DNA of 64,000 bases from CATQHW01 sp964618015 (GTDB lineage Bacteria; Spirochaetota; Spirochaetia; SZUA-6; Bin103). The DNA lies in assembly GCA_964618015.1 (NCBI GenBank), contig CAZTZA010000004.1, positions 1 through 64,000 on the forward strand. Direction: 5' to 3'. The position numbers and the translations under genes are program-made. Positions 15,705-23,472 of the stretch are shown here, piece after piece; within the stretch, counting starts at the first letter, position 1; each line of letters starts with the position of its first letter. The notes below the pieces were generated by a model. That model made no database searches. It saw nothing but the letters and a program-made list of their open reading frames with translations, and was not told the origin of the DNA.

Positions 15705-16682
15705 TTGATAGCAGTTATTGTTGACAACGATAAGAATAAAACGCTCCTTTGTAAGGAAATAGATGACCCTATTCAGCCCTCGGATGGCTACGTTCTAGTT
15801 GATGTAGCAGCCACTGCGGTAAATCGTGCTGATCTTTTACAACGAGCTGGTCGGTATCCACCGCCTCTGGGGGCTCCTGAAACCTTAGGCTTAGAGATTG
15901 CTGGTCGAATCAGTCAGATTGGTGAGGCCGTAACTGGCTGGTCAGTTGGTGACCGAGTCTGCGCAATCGTTACTGGGGGCGGCTACGCAGAACGTTGTTG
16001 GGTCCATGCTGGTAGTCTGATGATGGTTCCGGAGCCTCTCTCACTATTAGAGGCTGCTGCAGTGCCGGAGGCATTTTTGACCGCGTTCGTGAACCTCTTC
16101 GAAGAGGCTCAGTTGAACCCGGGCGAGTCGGTCTTAATCCATGGAGGCGCTAGCGGAGTGGGTACGGCAGCGATCCAGCTTGCGGTAGCTTCTGGTTGCC
16201 GTGTAGCGGTAACGGCGCGGGATGAACGCAAGCTCGAAGCGTGCCGCAGTTTAGGTGCGGAGCTTACTATCGACCATACCAGACAGAATTTTGCCGCTGT
16301 AATTGAGGAGACTTGGGGAGGCGTTGATGTGATTCTCGACATAGTCGGCGCTGACTACGTAGCACGTAATCTAAGTTCGCTCAGGACTCAAGGTCGGATG
16401 GTGCTAATAGCAACTTTGAGCGGCGGTGTAGCTACCGTTGACTTGACAAAAATGATGCAAAACCGATTGCGCTTGGTAGGCTCTGTTTTACGTGCACGAT
16501 CGGATTCGGAAAAAGCAAAAATCACAGCCGGATTCACGAGTCATTTTCTTCCAATGTTCTGCAAAGGTCAGCTGAAGCCCGTTATTGATCGCACGTTTCC
16601 AATCCGCGCGGTGCAAGAAGCTCACACAGTTGTAGAGCACTTCCAAAATGTGGGTAAAGTTGTTATGTCGGTCCTGGGGTAG
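15705..16682 (+). CDS. NAD(P)H:quinone oxidoreductase (PIG3/QOR family MDR)
   Basis: Zinc-free medium-chain reductase of the PIG3/quinone oxidoreductase type, using NADPH to reduce quinones or other electrophiles. AVNRADLLQRAGRYPPPLGAPETLGLEIAG is the family signature. GDRVCAIVTGGGYAERC and the cofactor loop SVLIHGGASGVGTAAIQLA follow. The ends GKVVMSVLG and LKPVIDRTFPIRAVQEAH are typical. No structural zinc-binding Cys cluster is present. TTG at 15705, 6 bases after the PurO stop, has an AGGAG about 10 bases upstream. Length 325 aa is normal. The physiological substrate is unknown. Confidence 0.92.
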   Translation: MIAVIVDNDKNKTLLCKEIDDPIQPSDGYVLVDVAATAVNRADLLQRAGRYPPPLGAPETLGLEIAGRISQIGEAVTGWSVGDRVCAIVTGGGYAERCWVHAGSLMMVPEPLSLLEAAAVPEAFLTAFVNLFEEAQLNPGESVLIHGGASGVGTAAIQLAVASGCRVAVTARDERKLEACRSLGAELTIDHTRQNFAAVIEETWGGVDVILDIVGADYVARNLSSLRTQGRMVLIATLSGGVATVDLTKMMQNRLRLVGSVLRARSDSEKAKITAGFTSHFLPMFCKGQLKPVIDRTFPIRAVQEAHTVVEHFQNVGKVVMSVLG

Positions 16683-16696
16683 AATCACGTCTGGTT

Positions 16697-17119
16697 ATGG
16701 CACTAGTGAAAGCAAGCGGTGCAGTTATCTTTCGGCAGACTGACAGTAATTTGGAGTTTCTTATAGTGGAATCTCGGCTACGGGCTGGTTCCTGGGGATT
16801 GGTCAAGGGAAAAATAGAGGAGGGGGAGACTGAATATCAGGCGGCTCAGAGGGAGATCGTTGAGGAGGTCGGGCTGAGTTCTCTCATATTTTTAACTGGA
16901 TTTCGAGAGGAAGTACGCTACACTTTACCTTCAGGCGATGAGAAGGTAGTGGTCTATTTCCTTTCAGAAGCACATGAGCTGGAAATTACCCTCCAAGAAG
17001 AGGAGCTGTCTGACTATCGTTGGATCTCTTATCCTATTATTTGTAAGGCATTAAGTTTTCCAGACACATGTCGCGTGGTCAAGAATGCAGTCTCCTACTT
17101 AGATAGGATATGCCCGTGA
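16697..17119 (+). CDS. Nudix hydrolase (Ap4A hydrolase-like)
   Basis: Small cytosolic hydrolase cleaving nucleoside diphosphate-linked compounds, possibly Ap4A. The complete Nudix box GX5EX7REUXEEXGU is visible: G-KIEEG-E-TEYQAAQ-REIVEEVGL. The N-terminal SGAVIFRQTDSNLEFLIVES and the GSWGLVKGKIE lead-in resemble bacterial/asymmetrical Ap4A hydrolases. Length 140 aa is normal. Its 3' end overlaps the thyX start by 10 bases, so the two are translationally coupled. A housecleaning role removing non-canonical nucleotides next to dTMP synthesis is possible but inferred. Confidence 0.9.
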   Translation: MALVKASGAVIFRQTDSNLEFLIVESRLRAGSWGLVKGKIEEGETEYQAAQREIVEEVGLSSLIFLTGFREEVRYTLPSGDEKVVVYFLSEAHELEITLQEEELSDYRWISYPIICKALSFPDTCRVVKNAVSYLDRICP

Positions 17120-18099
17120 GCAAGATATCTGATCACTCACTTCAGCGCCCACAGGCCGAGGAGCTCGACAAGATTCTGGGCCATCGACTACAGGTGCTGG
17201 ATGATGGATTTATCCGAGTTGTTGACTATCTCGGTAACGACAGCGCGATCGTTCAAGCGGCTCGAGTCTCTTACGGTGAGGGGACTCGTCGCGTAAGTGA
17301 TGACCGTGGTCTGTTTCGTTACCTGATGCGTCACCACCACACTACGCCGTTTGAAATGTGCGAGGTGAAGCTACACGTTCGGGTTCCGATGGATGCGTGG
17401 AGACAGTGGATTCGCCACCGGACAGCGTCGGTCAACGAAATTTCGACGCGCTATTCTATTGCAATCGATGCTGCTCAGATTACGCAGCCTACTGAGTGGC
17501 GCACACAAGCAGTTGGTAATCGGCAGGGATCAGGTGGTCCGGTGGACGAATCAATGGGGTTGCGACTTACTGCGACGGAAGCAGAGATACAACGGCAGGC
17601 ACGTGCAGTTTATCAGGAGCGCTTGGAATTGGGCGTGGCACGGGAGCAAGCGCGCAAAGATCTTCCACTTTCCACTTATACCGAGGCTTACTGGAAGATT
17701 GACTTGCACAATCTGGTCCATTTTTTAGCGCTTCGTATGCATGATCATGCTCAGTACGAAATTCGCAGCTATGCACATCTTATCGGCTTTCAGGTGGTTG
17801 CACGCTGGTGTCCGTTAGCGTGGGAGGCGTTCTGTGATTACCGGCTTCATGCGACAGGATGGAGCCGCATAGAGACAGATATCCTCGCTCGCTTAGTTGT
17901 AGGCGACGTACAGGGTTCCCTTGCGATAGCACGCGAAGCGGGTTGGTTGAGGGCGCAACGTGGAGAGACGGGGACTAGTCGTCTGGCGCGTAATCGAGAA
18001 CGGGCTGAAGCGGAAGTAAAGTTACGAGGGTTAGGTCTACAAGTGCCGTGGGATCACCCTGCTTCGGGTCACGACATAGCTGATGAAGGTTCTGGCTAA
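17110..18099 (+). CDS. thyX: Flavin-dependent thymidylate synthase ThyX
   Basis: Makes dTMP from dUMP using methylene-THF, FAD and NADPH. The diagnostic ThyX motif RHRxxSxNExSxRY is complete at residues 102-115 (RHRTASVNEISTRY). MRHHHTTPFEMCEVKLHVRVP gives the folate/flavin histidines, and YWKIDLHNLVHFLALRMHDHAQYEIRSYA is the C-terminal dUMP-binding region. At 329 aa it is on the long side (many are 220-310 aa). The start at 17110 overlaps the Nudix gene by 10 bases; a GTG two codons later is an alternative. No ThyA is in the window. Use of ThyX argues against close relation to E. coli-like bacteria. Confidence 0.95.
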   Translation: MPVSKISDHSLQRPQAEELDKILGHRLQVLDDGFIRVVDYLGNDSAIVQAARVSYGEGTRRVSDDRGLFRYLMRHHHTTPFEMCEVKLHVRVPMDAWRQWIRHRTASVNEISTRYSIAIDAAQITQPTEWRTQAVGNRQGSGGPVDESMGLRLTATEAEIQRQARAVYQERLELGVAREQARKDLPLSTYTEAYWKIDLHNLVHFLALRMHDHAQYEIRSYAHLIGFQVVARWCPLAWEAFCDYRLHATGWSRIETDILARLVVGDVQGSLAIAREAGWLRAQRGETGTSRLARNRERAEAEVKLRGLGLQVPWDHPASGHDIADEGSG

Positions 18100-18107
18100 G
18101 AGCAAAG

Positions 18108-18674
18108 ATGGACTGGCCACGATGGAATGCGGTTTGGATGTTGGCGAGTGTGGCCATTTTGATTGCCGCTATGGGTTGTAGCAACAATAAAAACGACAAG
18201 AGCCTTATGCAAGACAACCTACCGATGGCTCCGGATTTTGTATTTGAGGCCTATCAGGGCGAAGACGAGCTTGGCGGCAAGGAACTTAGTCTAAGCGACG
18301 TTATCACTTTGGTTAAACCGATCATCCTTAATTTCTGGGCAGCTCGTTGCCCTCCCTGTCAGATAGAGATGCCCGAGTTTCAGGAATACTACAATAAGCA
18401 CCTCAAGAAGGTGCTTATGATCGGGATTGACGTAGGATACTTGACCGGCCTAGGTCTACAGGAGGAGGCGATGGCGTTGTTGCAAGTGCTTGAGATCTCC
18501 TACCCGAATGTAACTACCGCTGATACCGATATCGCAGAGGCATATGAGCTCTTGGGATTACCAGCTACCTTTTTCATTAATTCTTCTGGACGCATTGTAG
18601 AATCCTGGACCGGCTTACTCACCAAGGAAAAGCTATGGGAGCTAGCGGGTATGTTGATCGACTCAGAACGGTAG
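18108..18674 (+). CDS. TlpA-like thioredoxin lipoprotein
   Basis: Membrane-anchored extracytoplasmic thiol-disulfide oxidoreductase. A lipoprotein signal precedes a lipobox-like AAMGC at about residues 20-24 (VLASVAILIAAMG-type h-region, Cys acylation site). The TlpA/ResA domain follows: LVKPIILNFWAARCPPCQIEMPEF holds the CPPC active site. A LLGLPATFFINSSGRI segment gives the cis-Pro loop. Downstream, with a 4-base gap, lies a CcdA-type membrane protein, the usual electron donor for such proteins. The pair probably passes electrons from cytosolic thioredoxin to exported proteins, for example for cytochrome c maturation. Confidence 0.9.
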   Translation: MDWPRWNAVWMLASVAILIAAMGCSNNKNDKSLMQDNLPMAPDFVFEAYQGEDELGGKELSLSDVITLVKPIILNFWAARCPPCQIEMPEFQEYYNKHLKKVLMIGIDVGYLTGLGLQEEAMALLQVLEISYPNVTTADTDIAEAYELLGLPATFFINSSGRIVESWTGLLTKEKLWELAGMLIDSER

Positions 18675-18678
18675 GAAG

Positions 18679-19533
18679 GTGGAAAGTGTAACGAGCGGCG
18701 GGCAAGGTGGATCCGGTCAAATTACTTGGTGGTTGGTGATCTGGTACTACGTAGTACCGGTGGCAGGAGTTATAGCCGTTGTGTATATACTCACTCTCCT
18801 GCAGGCACGAGCGGAAAATGCCGCCACGGAGTTTGCACGCTCAGTTCAGCTTGGGACAGCGTTCGGAGCGGGCATAGTTGCGAGCGTCAATCCATGCGGC
18901 TTCATTATGTTACCTACATACCTGTCGTTGCAGTTAGGCACACAGGAGTCAGGGGGCACTAATGAACCTTGGCTTCACCGGGTGGTATCGGTGGTACGCA
19001 TTTCTGTCGCTACTACGATGGGTTTTATTGGCGTAGTAGCCCCAGTGGGAGTATTGGTAGCGTTAGCAGGACAGGCGCTTTCGCCAATTTTGCCGTATGC
19101 AGCGGTGACGGTAGGATCCGGAATGGTCGGGCTGGCTTTATGGCTCCTGGTCTCCGGCCGCAAGCTTGGCATTGCCGCCGCCAGCCGTGTTCATGTAACG
19201 CCTAGTCGCAACACAGTGAATGCATTACTGTTTCGCATGACGTATTCCATCGCATCGTTGAGCTGCGCTTTGCCAATTTTCCTGTTGGTGGTATCGACCG
19301 CACTGACTTCCGGCGGTTTTCTGTCCACGATTGCGCAGTTCGTGAGCTACGCTCTTGGAATGGGAACGGTAATCACAGTGGTCACTGTCGCTGCTGCAGC
19401 ACTCCGTAACTCACTATCCCAACATTTGCGCGTGTTAATGCCGGTCGCCAACCATGTCGGCGTACTGTTCCTCCTTGGGGCAGGAGCTTATTTGATCTAC
19501 TATTGGGTATTGATAGCTCCGAACGCCTTTTAG
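18679..19533 (+). CDS. CcdA/DsbD-type thiol-disulfide transmembrane protein
   Basis: Polytopic membrane protein that moves reducing equivalents across the inner membrane. There are about seven membrane segments. The first conserved Cys lies in GIVASVNPCGFIMLPTYLSL, the NPCGF/NPC hallmark of CcdA. A second Cys sits in YSIASLSCALPIFLLV, at the position of the partner Cys. Both redox cysteines are therefore present. An extra membrane segment precedes the core (VIWYYVVPVAGVIAVVYILT). GTG at 18679 is used, 4 bases after the TlpA-like stop, so the two are coupled. It should reduce the TlpA-like lipoprotein. Confidence 0.9.
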   Translation: MESVTSGGQGGSGQITWWLVIWYYVVPVAGVIAVVYILTLLQARAENAATEFARSVQLGTAFGAGIVASVNPCGFIMLPTYLSLQLGTQESGGTNEPWLHRVVSVVRISVATTMGFIGVVAPVGVLVALAGQALSPILPYAAVTVGSGMVGLALWLLVSGRKLGIAAASRVHVTPSRNTVNALLFRMTYSIASLSCALPIFLLVVSTALTSGGFLSTIAQFVSYALGMGTVITVVTVAAAALRNSLSQHLRVLMPVANHVGVLFLLGAGAYLIYYWVLIAPNAF

Positions 19534-19588
19534 AATCCAATGGAGATTAACCGGGCATTTGGAATCTTCCAAAGGTAATCTATTCCTG

Positions 19589-20503
19589 ATGCTATTCCTG
19601 CCTGTATCTGAAATCGAAGTTTTGCTTCCTGGATTGGTCCTGTTGGGAGGAATTGTCGGCGTTCTTACTGGTCTGTTTGGCGTGGGTGGTGGTTTTCTGC
19701 TTACGCCATCTCTCAAGTCTCTCTTTGGGGTGCCGTACCCCATCGCTGTGGGCAGCGATTTGGTGCAGATCTTTTTAACTAGCACCGTGTCTACATATCA
19801 GCATCTGCGTGCTGGAAACGTCGATCTGCGTCTCGGTTTGATACTATCAATCGGGGCAGTCGCTGGGGTTGAGGTTGGCGTGAATAGTCTTGGTGCCCTT
19901 CGTTCAATCGGGCCGGTGGCGGTTAATGGCATCAGAACATCCTTTTTGGACTTAGCGCTGAACGGATTGTTTCTGTTCTTGTTATTGTCGGTCGCAATTA
20001 TTATATGGAGAGAAGTCAAATTCTCTGGTGGCGCTACTACGGAAACGGACACACGTGCAGCTCAATTACTTCGCAGGATAAGGTTGGGGCCCCAGATTTC
20101 ATTTTCGCATTCAGAATCGGATAGCATTTCCGTTTGGGCTCCTCTTATCATCGGCTTCGGGGTTGGCATTTTGACTGGCCTGATGGGCATAGGGGGTGGA
20201 ATTTTAAATTTTCCGTTGTTGATCTATGTCATAGGCCTGCCAACACGCATCGCTATCGGGACTAGTTCGCTACAGGTCGTGATTGCTTCGGGTTATGGTG
20301 CGATCCGCCACTTCATGGCAGGAAACGTTGAGTTGGTTTTAGTTCTTATTCTTTTTGTGGGATCAGTTGTAGGTGTCCAAATAGGTGTAAAATTTTCTCA
20401 ACGCTTCCAGAGTCTGCGTATTCGTCGCTTGGTTGCAAGCGTACTTATACTTGCTATTGGACTAATTATATGGGATGTGAGCAAGCAGGTTTTCTCAGGT
20501 TAA
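19589..20503 (+). CDS. TauE/SafE family sulfite/anion exporter-like protein
   Basis: Membrane protein of the TauE/SafE/YfcA family, members of which export sulfite, sulfoacetate or related anions. The internal duplication is clear: GVLTGLFGVGGGFLLTPSL in the N-half and GILTGLMGIGGGILNFPLLI in the C-half, each followed by AVGSDLVQ or AIGTSSLQ. There are about eight membrane segments. ATG at 19589 is used; TTG at 19559 would add ten polar residues. It follows the CcdA gene by 55 bases, a link to sulfur/thiol handling that may be meaningful. Length about 304 aa, longer than the average of 250-270 because of a loop between the halves. Confidence 0.88.
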   Translation: MLFLPVSEIEVLLPGLVLLGGIVGVLTGLFGVGGGFLLTPSLKSLFGVPYPIAVGSDLVQIFLTSTVSTYQHLRAGNVDLRLGLILSIGAVAGVEVGVNSLGALRSIGPVAVNGIRTSFLDLALNGLFLFLLLSVAIIIWREVKFSGGATTETDTRAAQLLRRIRLGPQISFSHSESDSISVWAPLIIGFGVGILTGLMGIGGGILNFPLLIYVIGLPTRIAIGTSSLQVVIASGYGAIRHFMAGNVELVLVLILFVGSVVGVQIGVKFSQRFQSLRIRRLVASVLILAIGLIIWDVSKQVFSG

Positions 20504-20808
20504 GATATGTGTTGACTATACAAGTGTCGGCGATGAAGATTCCTGAAAGTTTTTTATCTTTTGTGATCTCCGAATCGCACAGAAGATGGATGAGGGGTTC
20601 TGCTGCATCTATCTTATGAACTGTTCGCCCTGCTACTCTCTGAGTGGGAGGGATATAATGGAAGTTCTCACTGAACTTCTTTCCAGGATTCAATCAAATG
20701 TAATCAGTAGTAGTGCTGAGTAATCACGAAGAGCCGGTCGGGATATCTATATGGCTATCTAACTCGCACTAGTGGACAAGAATTTTGGCAAATTAACGAG
20801 GAGACACT
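20504..20808. other. 305-base intergenic region
   Basis: No gene is evident here. A TATAAT hexamer at 20654-20659 is the best -10 candidate for the catabolic genes that follow, but no TTGACA-like -35 stands 16-18 bases upstream. If used, the leader would be about 145 bases. An AGGAGA Shine-Dalgarno just before 20809 serves the next gene. Confidence 0.3.
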
Positions 20809-21846
20809 ATGAGCACAGGGATTAGGGTCGGCGTGATAGGGGCCGGGGCCAACACACGGAGTATGCACATTCCGCGGCTGCAGGCGATCGACGGTGTTAC
20901 GGTGATGAGTGTTTGTAATCGATCTCACGAGTCTGGCGCGAAAGTAGCCGCCCAGTTTGGAATTCCGGAAGTACTTCCTTCCTGGCGATCTGTGGTAGAT
21001 GCGGACGACGTGGATGCGATCGTGATAGGGACCTGGCCTTATCTGCACAAAACGGTTTCGATCGCTGCACTGGAGTCTGGAAAGCATGTGCTGTGCGAGG
21101 CTCGTATGGCGTGCGATGCTGCGGATGCACAGCTGATGCTCAGAAGCTCGCGTGAACAACCAGAGTTGGTTGCGCAGCTTGTACCGTCACCGATGACTCT
21201 GCGAGTCGATCGCACTATTCAGCGACTGATTGGCGATGAATTCCTGGGAGACCTGCTGGCCGTGGAAGCGCGGATTTATAGTGGATTTCTTGATCGCACG
21301 GCCCCCCTGCACTGGCGTCAGGACGCTGAGTTGTCCGGCCGCAATATCATGACCATGGGTATTTGGTATGAAGCAATGATGCGTTGGGTAGGTACAGCTA
21401 GTCACGTTTCTGCTATGGGAAAGACTTTCGTGTCGCGCCGTCTTGATGCGTCCGGAATATTACGGGATGCAATAGTACCAGAGCATATTGACGTCACTGG
21501 CGAACTGCACTGCGGTGCACAGCTCCATATGCAAATTTCAGCCGTGGCGGGGCTTTCAGGATCCTCAGAGGTATTCCTGTTTGGATCTGACGGCACAATT
21601 CGCTACGATGGTGGCACCGACACGGTCTGGGTCGGAAGCCGTGAGGAAAAGGCGCTCACGGAGGAGGAGGTGCGTCCTGGTGAAGCGCTTTCCTGGCGGG
21701 TAGAGGAAGAATTCGTTGCCGCCATCCGTGGTGAGGAACAGGTTGTGCTGACACCATTTAGCGTTGGATTGCAGTATATGGAATTCACCGACGCCGTGGC
21801 GCGTAGTATCGCTCAACGGCAGGTAGTCCCGGTGGGACTTGCATAG
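20809..21846 (+). CDS. Gfo/Idh/MocA family protein lacking canonical catalytic residues
   Basis: Rossmann-fold protein of the Gfo/Idh/MocA family, normally NAD(P)-dependent sugar dehydrogenases. The N-terminus IRVGVIGAGANTRSMHIPRL has the nucleotide-binding glycine loop, so cofactor binding looks intact. The conserved EKP motif is E97-A98-R99, so the catalytic Lys is absent. The D-x-G-x-H catalytic motif reads T182-M-G184-I-W186, so Asp and His are absent too. AGGAG precedes ATG 20809 at good spacing. It starts the catabolic block, 25 bases before a TauE gene. It may be a subfamily with different chemistry, or a non-catalytic sugar or cofactor sensor. Confidence 0.85.
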   Translation: MSTGIRVGVIGAGANTRSMHIPRLQAIDGVTVMSVCNRSHESGAKVAAQFGIPEVLPSWRSVVDADDVDAIVIGTWPYLHKTVSIAALESGKHVLCEARMACDAADAQLMLRSSREQPELVAQLVPSPMTLRVDRTIQRLIGDEFLGDLLAVEARIYSGFLDRTAPLHWRQDAELSGRNIMTMGIWYEAMMRWVGTASHVSAMGKTFVSRRLDASGILRDAIVPEHIDVTGELHCGAQLHMQISAVAGLSGSSEVFLFGSDGTIRYDGGTDTVWVGSREEKALTEEEVRPGEALSWRVEEEFVAAIRGEEQVVLTPFSVGLQYMEFTDAVARSIAQRQVVPVGLA

Positions 21847-21871
21847 CACAGTATCCTAAGTTTAGACGGTC

Positions 21872-22651
21872 ATGGATTTTTTTGCGCTCGCTTTACTAAT
21901 GATTGTTGGTGTTATGGGCGGCTTCTTGAATACGGTGGCTGGCGGTGGCAGTGCACTAACCATGCCGATGCTGATCTTCTTAGGATTGCCGTCCACCGTG
22001 GCCAATGGCACGGCACGGGTAGCGATTATGTTTCAGAACATAACTGCTGTTGCTAGTTTTAAAGGAAAGGGGCACTTCGAGCCGGTGCTTAGTCTTCAAC
22101 TGGGAATACCGGCTCTATTGGGAGCTTTAGTTGGCTCACGGATTGCAATTCAACTCCCCGATTCGGTATTTAACACCGTCCTATCCGGTGTAATGGTTCT
22201 GGTTCTGATTTCAATCTTTTTTAAGCCTAACCGGATCGTTGCAGAACCTGACACTTCGCACTCAGGTCTTACTCGAGAACGGCGCTTCGGGATCATGGCG
22301 ATTTTCTTTGTCATTGGCGTATACGGAGGATTTATCCAGGCAGGGGTCGGTTTTTTGATCATGAGTTCGCTGATTTTTCTTAGTAGCTACAATCTAGTGC
22401 GTATCAATGCAATAAAAGTGTCTGTGATTTTAGTTTTTACTGTAGCAGCGCTTATTGTTTTCCTGCTGAATGGAAAAGTGGCATGGGGCCCAGGACTAAT
22501 ACTAGCCTTAGGCAACGCCGCTGGCGCTTGGTTGGGAGCACGCTTTTCAGTAGCGGGCGGCGAGTCATGGATCCGAGTGTTCCTTGTGGTTGCCGTTCTT
22601 GTGATGGCAGTAAGAGTTTCTGGGCTACTGGAGTTGCTGGGCATCGTATAG
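21872..22651 (+). CDS. TauE/SafE family anion exporter-like protein
   Basis: Second TauE/SafE-family membrane protein in the window. GVMGGFLNTVAGGGSALTMPMLIFLGLP in the N-half and GVYGGFIQAGVGFLIMSSLIFLSSYNLVRINAIK in the C-half are the duplicated hairpins; about eight membrane segments are present. Length 259 aa is typical. It lies within a run of closely spaced catabolic genes, 25 bases after the Gfo/Idh/MocA gene and about 30 before an aldolase gene. A role exporting sulfite or an organic anion released by that pathway is reasonable inference. Confidence 0.88.
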   Translation: MDFFALALLMIVGVMGGFLNTVAGGGSALTMPMLIFLGLPSTVANGTARVAIMFQNITAVASFKGKGHFEPVLSLQLGIPALLGALVGSRIAIQLPDSVFNTVLSGVMVLVLISIFFKPNRIVAEPDTSHSGLTRERRFGIMAIFFVIGVYGGFIQAGVGFLIMSSLIFLSSYNLVRINAIKVSVILVFTVAALIVFLLNGKVAWGPGLILALGNAAGAWLGARFSVAGGESWIRVFLVVAVLVMAVRVSGLLELLGIV

Positions 22652-22682
22652 CTTGGTGCGTTGGGGTATGGTCCATTTGATT

Positions 22683-23462
22683 ATGCCTGTAAAAGAAAAC
22701 GCGGTAGTGCGTAAGCTTGCGGCTGGTGAGGTTCCGATTGGGGTGCTCGGGACCGACGCGGTTCATGAGTCCCATATAGAGCTCTTGCAGGAAGCTGGTT
22801 ATGACTTTCTTATGTTTGATGGCGAGCACGGCGATTTCCCATCTGATCGTATCTCTTCGATTTGTCGCATTGGACGTCTAACCGGGTTCCCGGTGATTCT
22901 GCGAACGTTTTGCACTTATGAGCACATTCGCCGTGCATTGGATCTTGGCTCGCTCGGTGTGATCTTGCCAATGGTTGATACCGCTGAGCAAGTTGACACA
23001 ATACGTCGTGCAGCTTTTATGCCTCCAATTGGTGAGAGGGGCCCAGGGGGTCACGGTAATCATCATGTTAGCGACTATCGTCGCGAGACCTGGGCGGAGC
23101 TGGAGGAGCAGTTGGCTATCATTCCGATGATAGAGACGCCGGGTGCTCTCCAAAATTTATCGATATTTGATCAACCTTGGGTAACTGCTTGCTTGGTTGG
23201 GCCGTACGATTTTTTGATGTCTCATGGCATGGATTTGACCAATTTCTATCAGCCCGGAGGTTCACATGAATCGATAGTGCGTCGCGCTATCGATGGATGT
23301 GTGGCAATAGGAAAACCGTGTGGCACAGTAGTCGCCAACGCAAAGATGGCGGTACGCTGGATAGGTATGGGTGCGAAGCTTATCGTCTGTGGTGAGTTGA
23401 ATAGGATGATAGTTGATGCAGCAGTTCATAACATTAAAGTCATCAAGCACGAGACCGGCTAA
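22683..23462 (+). CDS. HpcH/HpaI family aldolase (2-keto-3-deoxy-acid aldolase)
   Basis: Class II (metal-dependent) aldolase cleaving a 2-keto-3-deoxy acid, such as 2-keto-3-deoxy-L-rhamnonate, to pyruvate and an aldehyde. VGLxG-type N-terminus, then DFLMFDGEHGDFPSDRIS, LGVILPMVDTAEQVDTIRRA and the phosphate/carboxylate loop near PPIGERGPGG. The metal ligands are visible as Glu in IPMIETPGAL and Asp in VGPYDFLMSHGMD. About 260 aa, normal. Start uncertain: ATG 22683 gives the usual N-terminus; ATG 22668 and TTG 22653 are in frame. It neighbours a rhamnose mutarotase gene, which supports a deoxy-sugar acid substrate. Confidence 0.88.
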   Translation: MPVKENAVVRKLAAGEVPIGVLGTDAVHESHIELLQEAGYDFLMFDGEHGDFPSDRISSICRIGRLTGFPVILRTFCTYEHIRRALDLGSLGVILPMVDTAEQVDTIRRAAFMPPIGERGPGGHGNHHVSDYRRETWAELEEQLAIIPMIETPGALQNLSIFDQPWVTACLVGPYDFLMSHGMDLTNFYQPGGSHESIVRRAIDGCVAIGKPCGTVVANAKMAVRWIGMGAKLIVCGELNRMIVDAAVHNIKVIKHETG

Positions 23463-23472
23463 CGTTTAGCCC

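Noticed and set aside
20654..20659. TATAAT as a -10 box for the catabolic block
   Set aside because: No TTGACA-like hexamer 16-18 bases upstream and no extended -10; too weak to list as a promoter.
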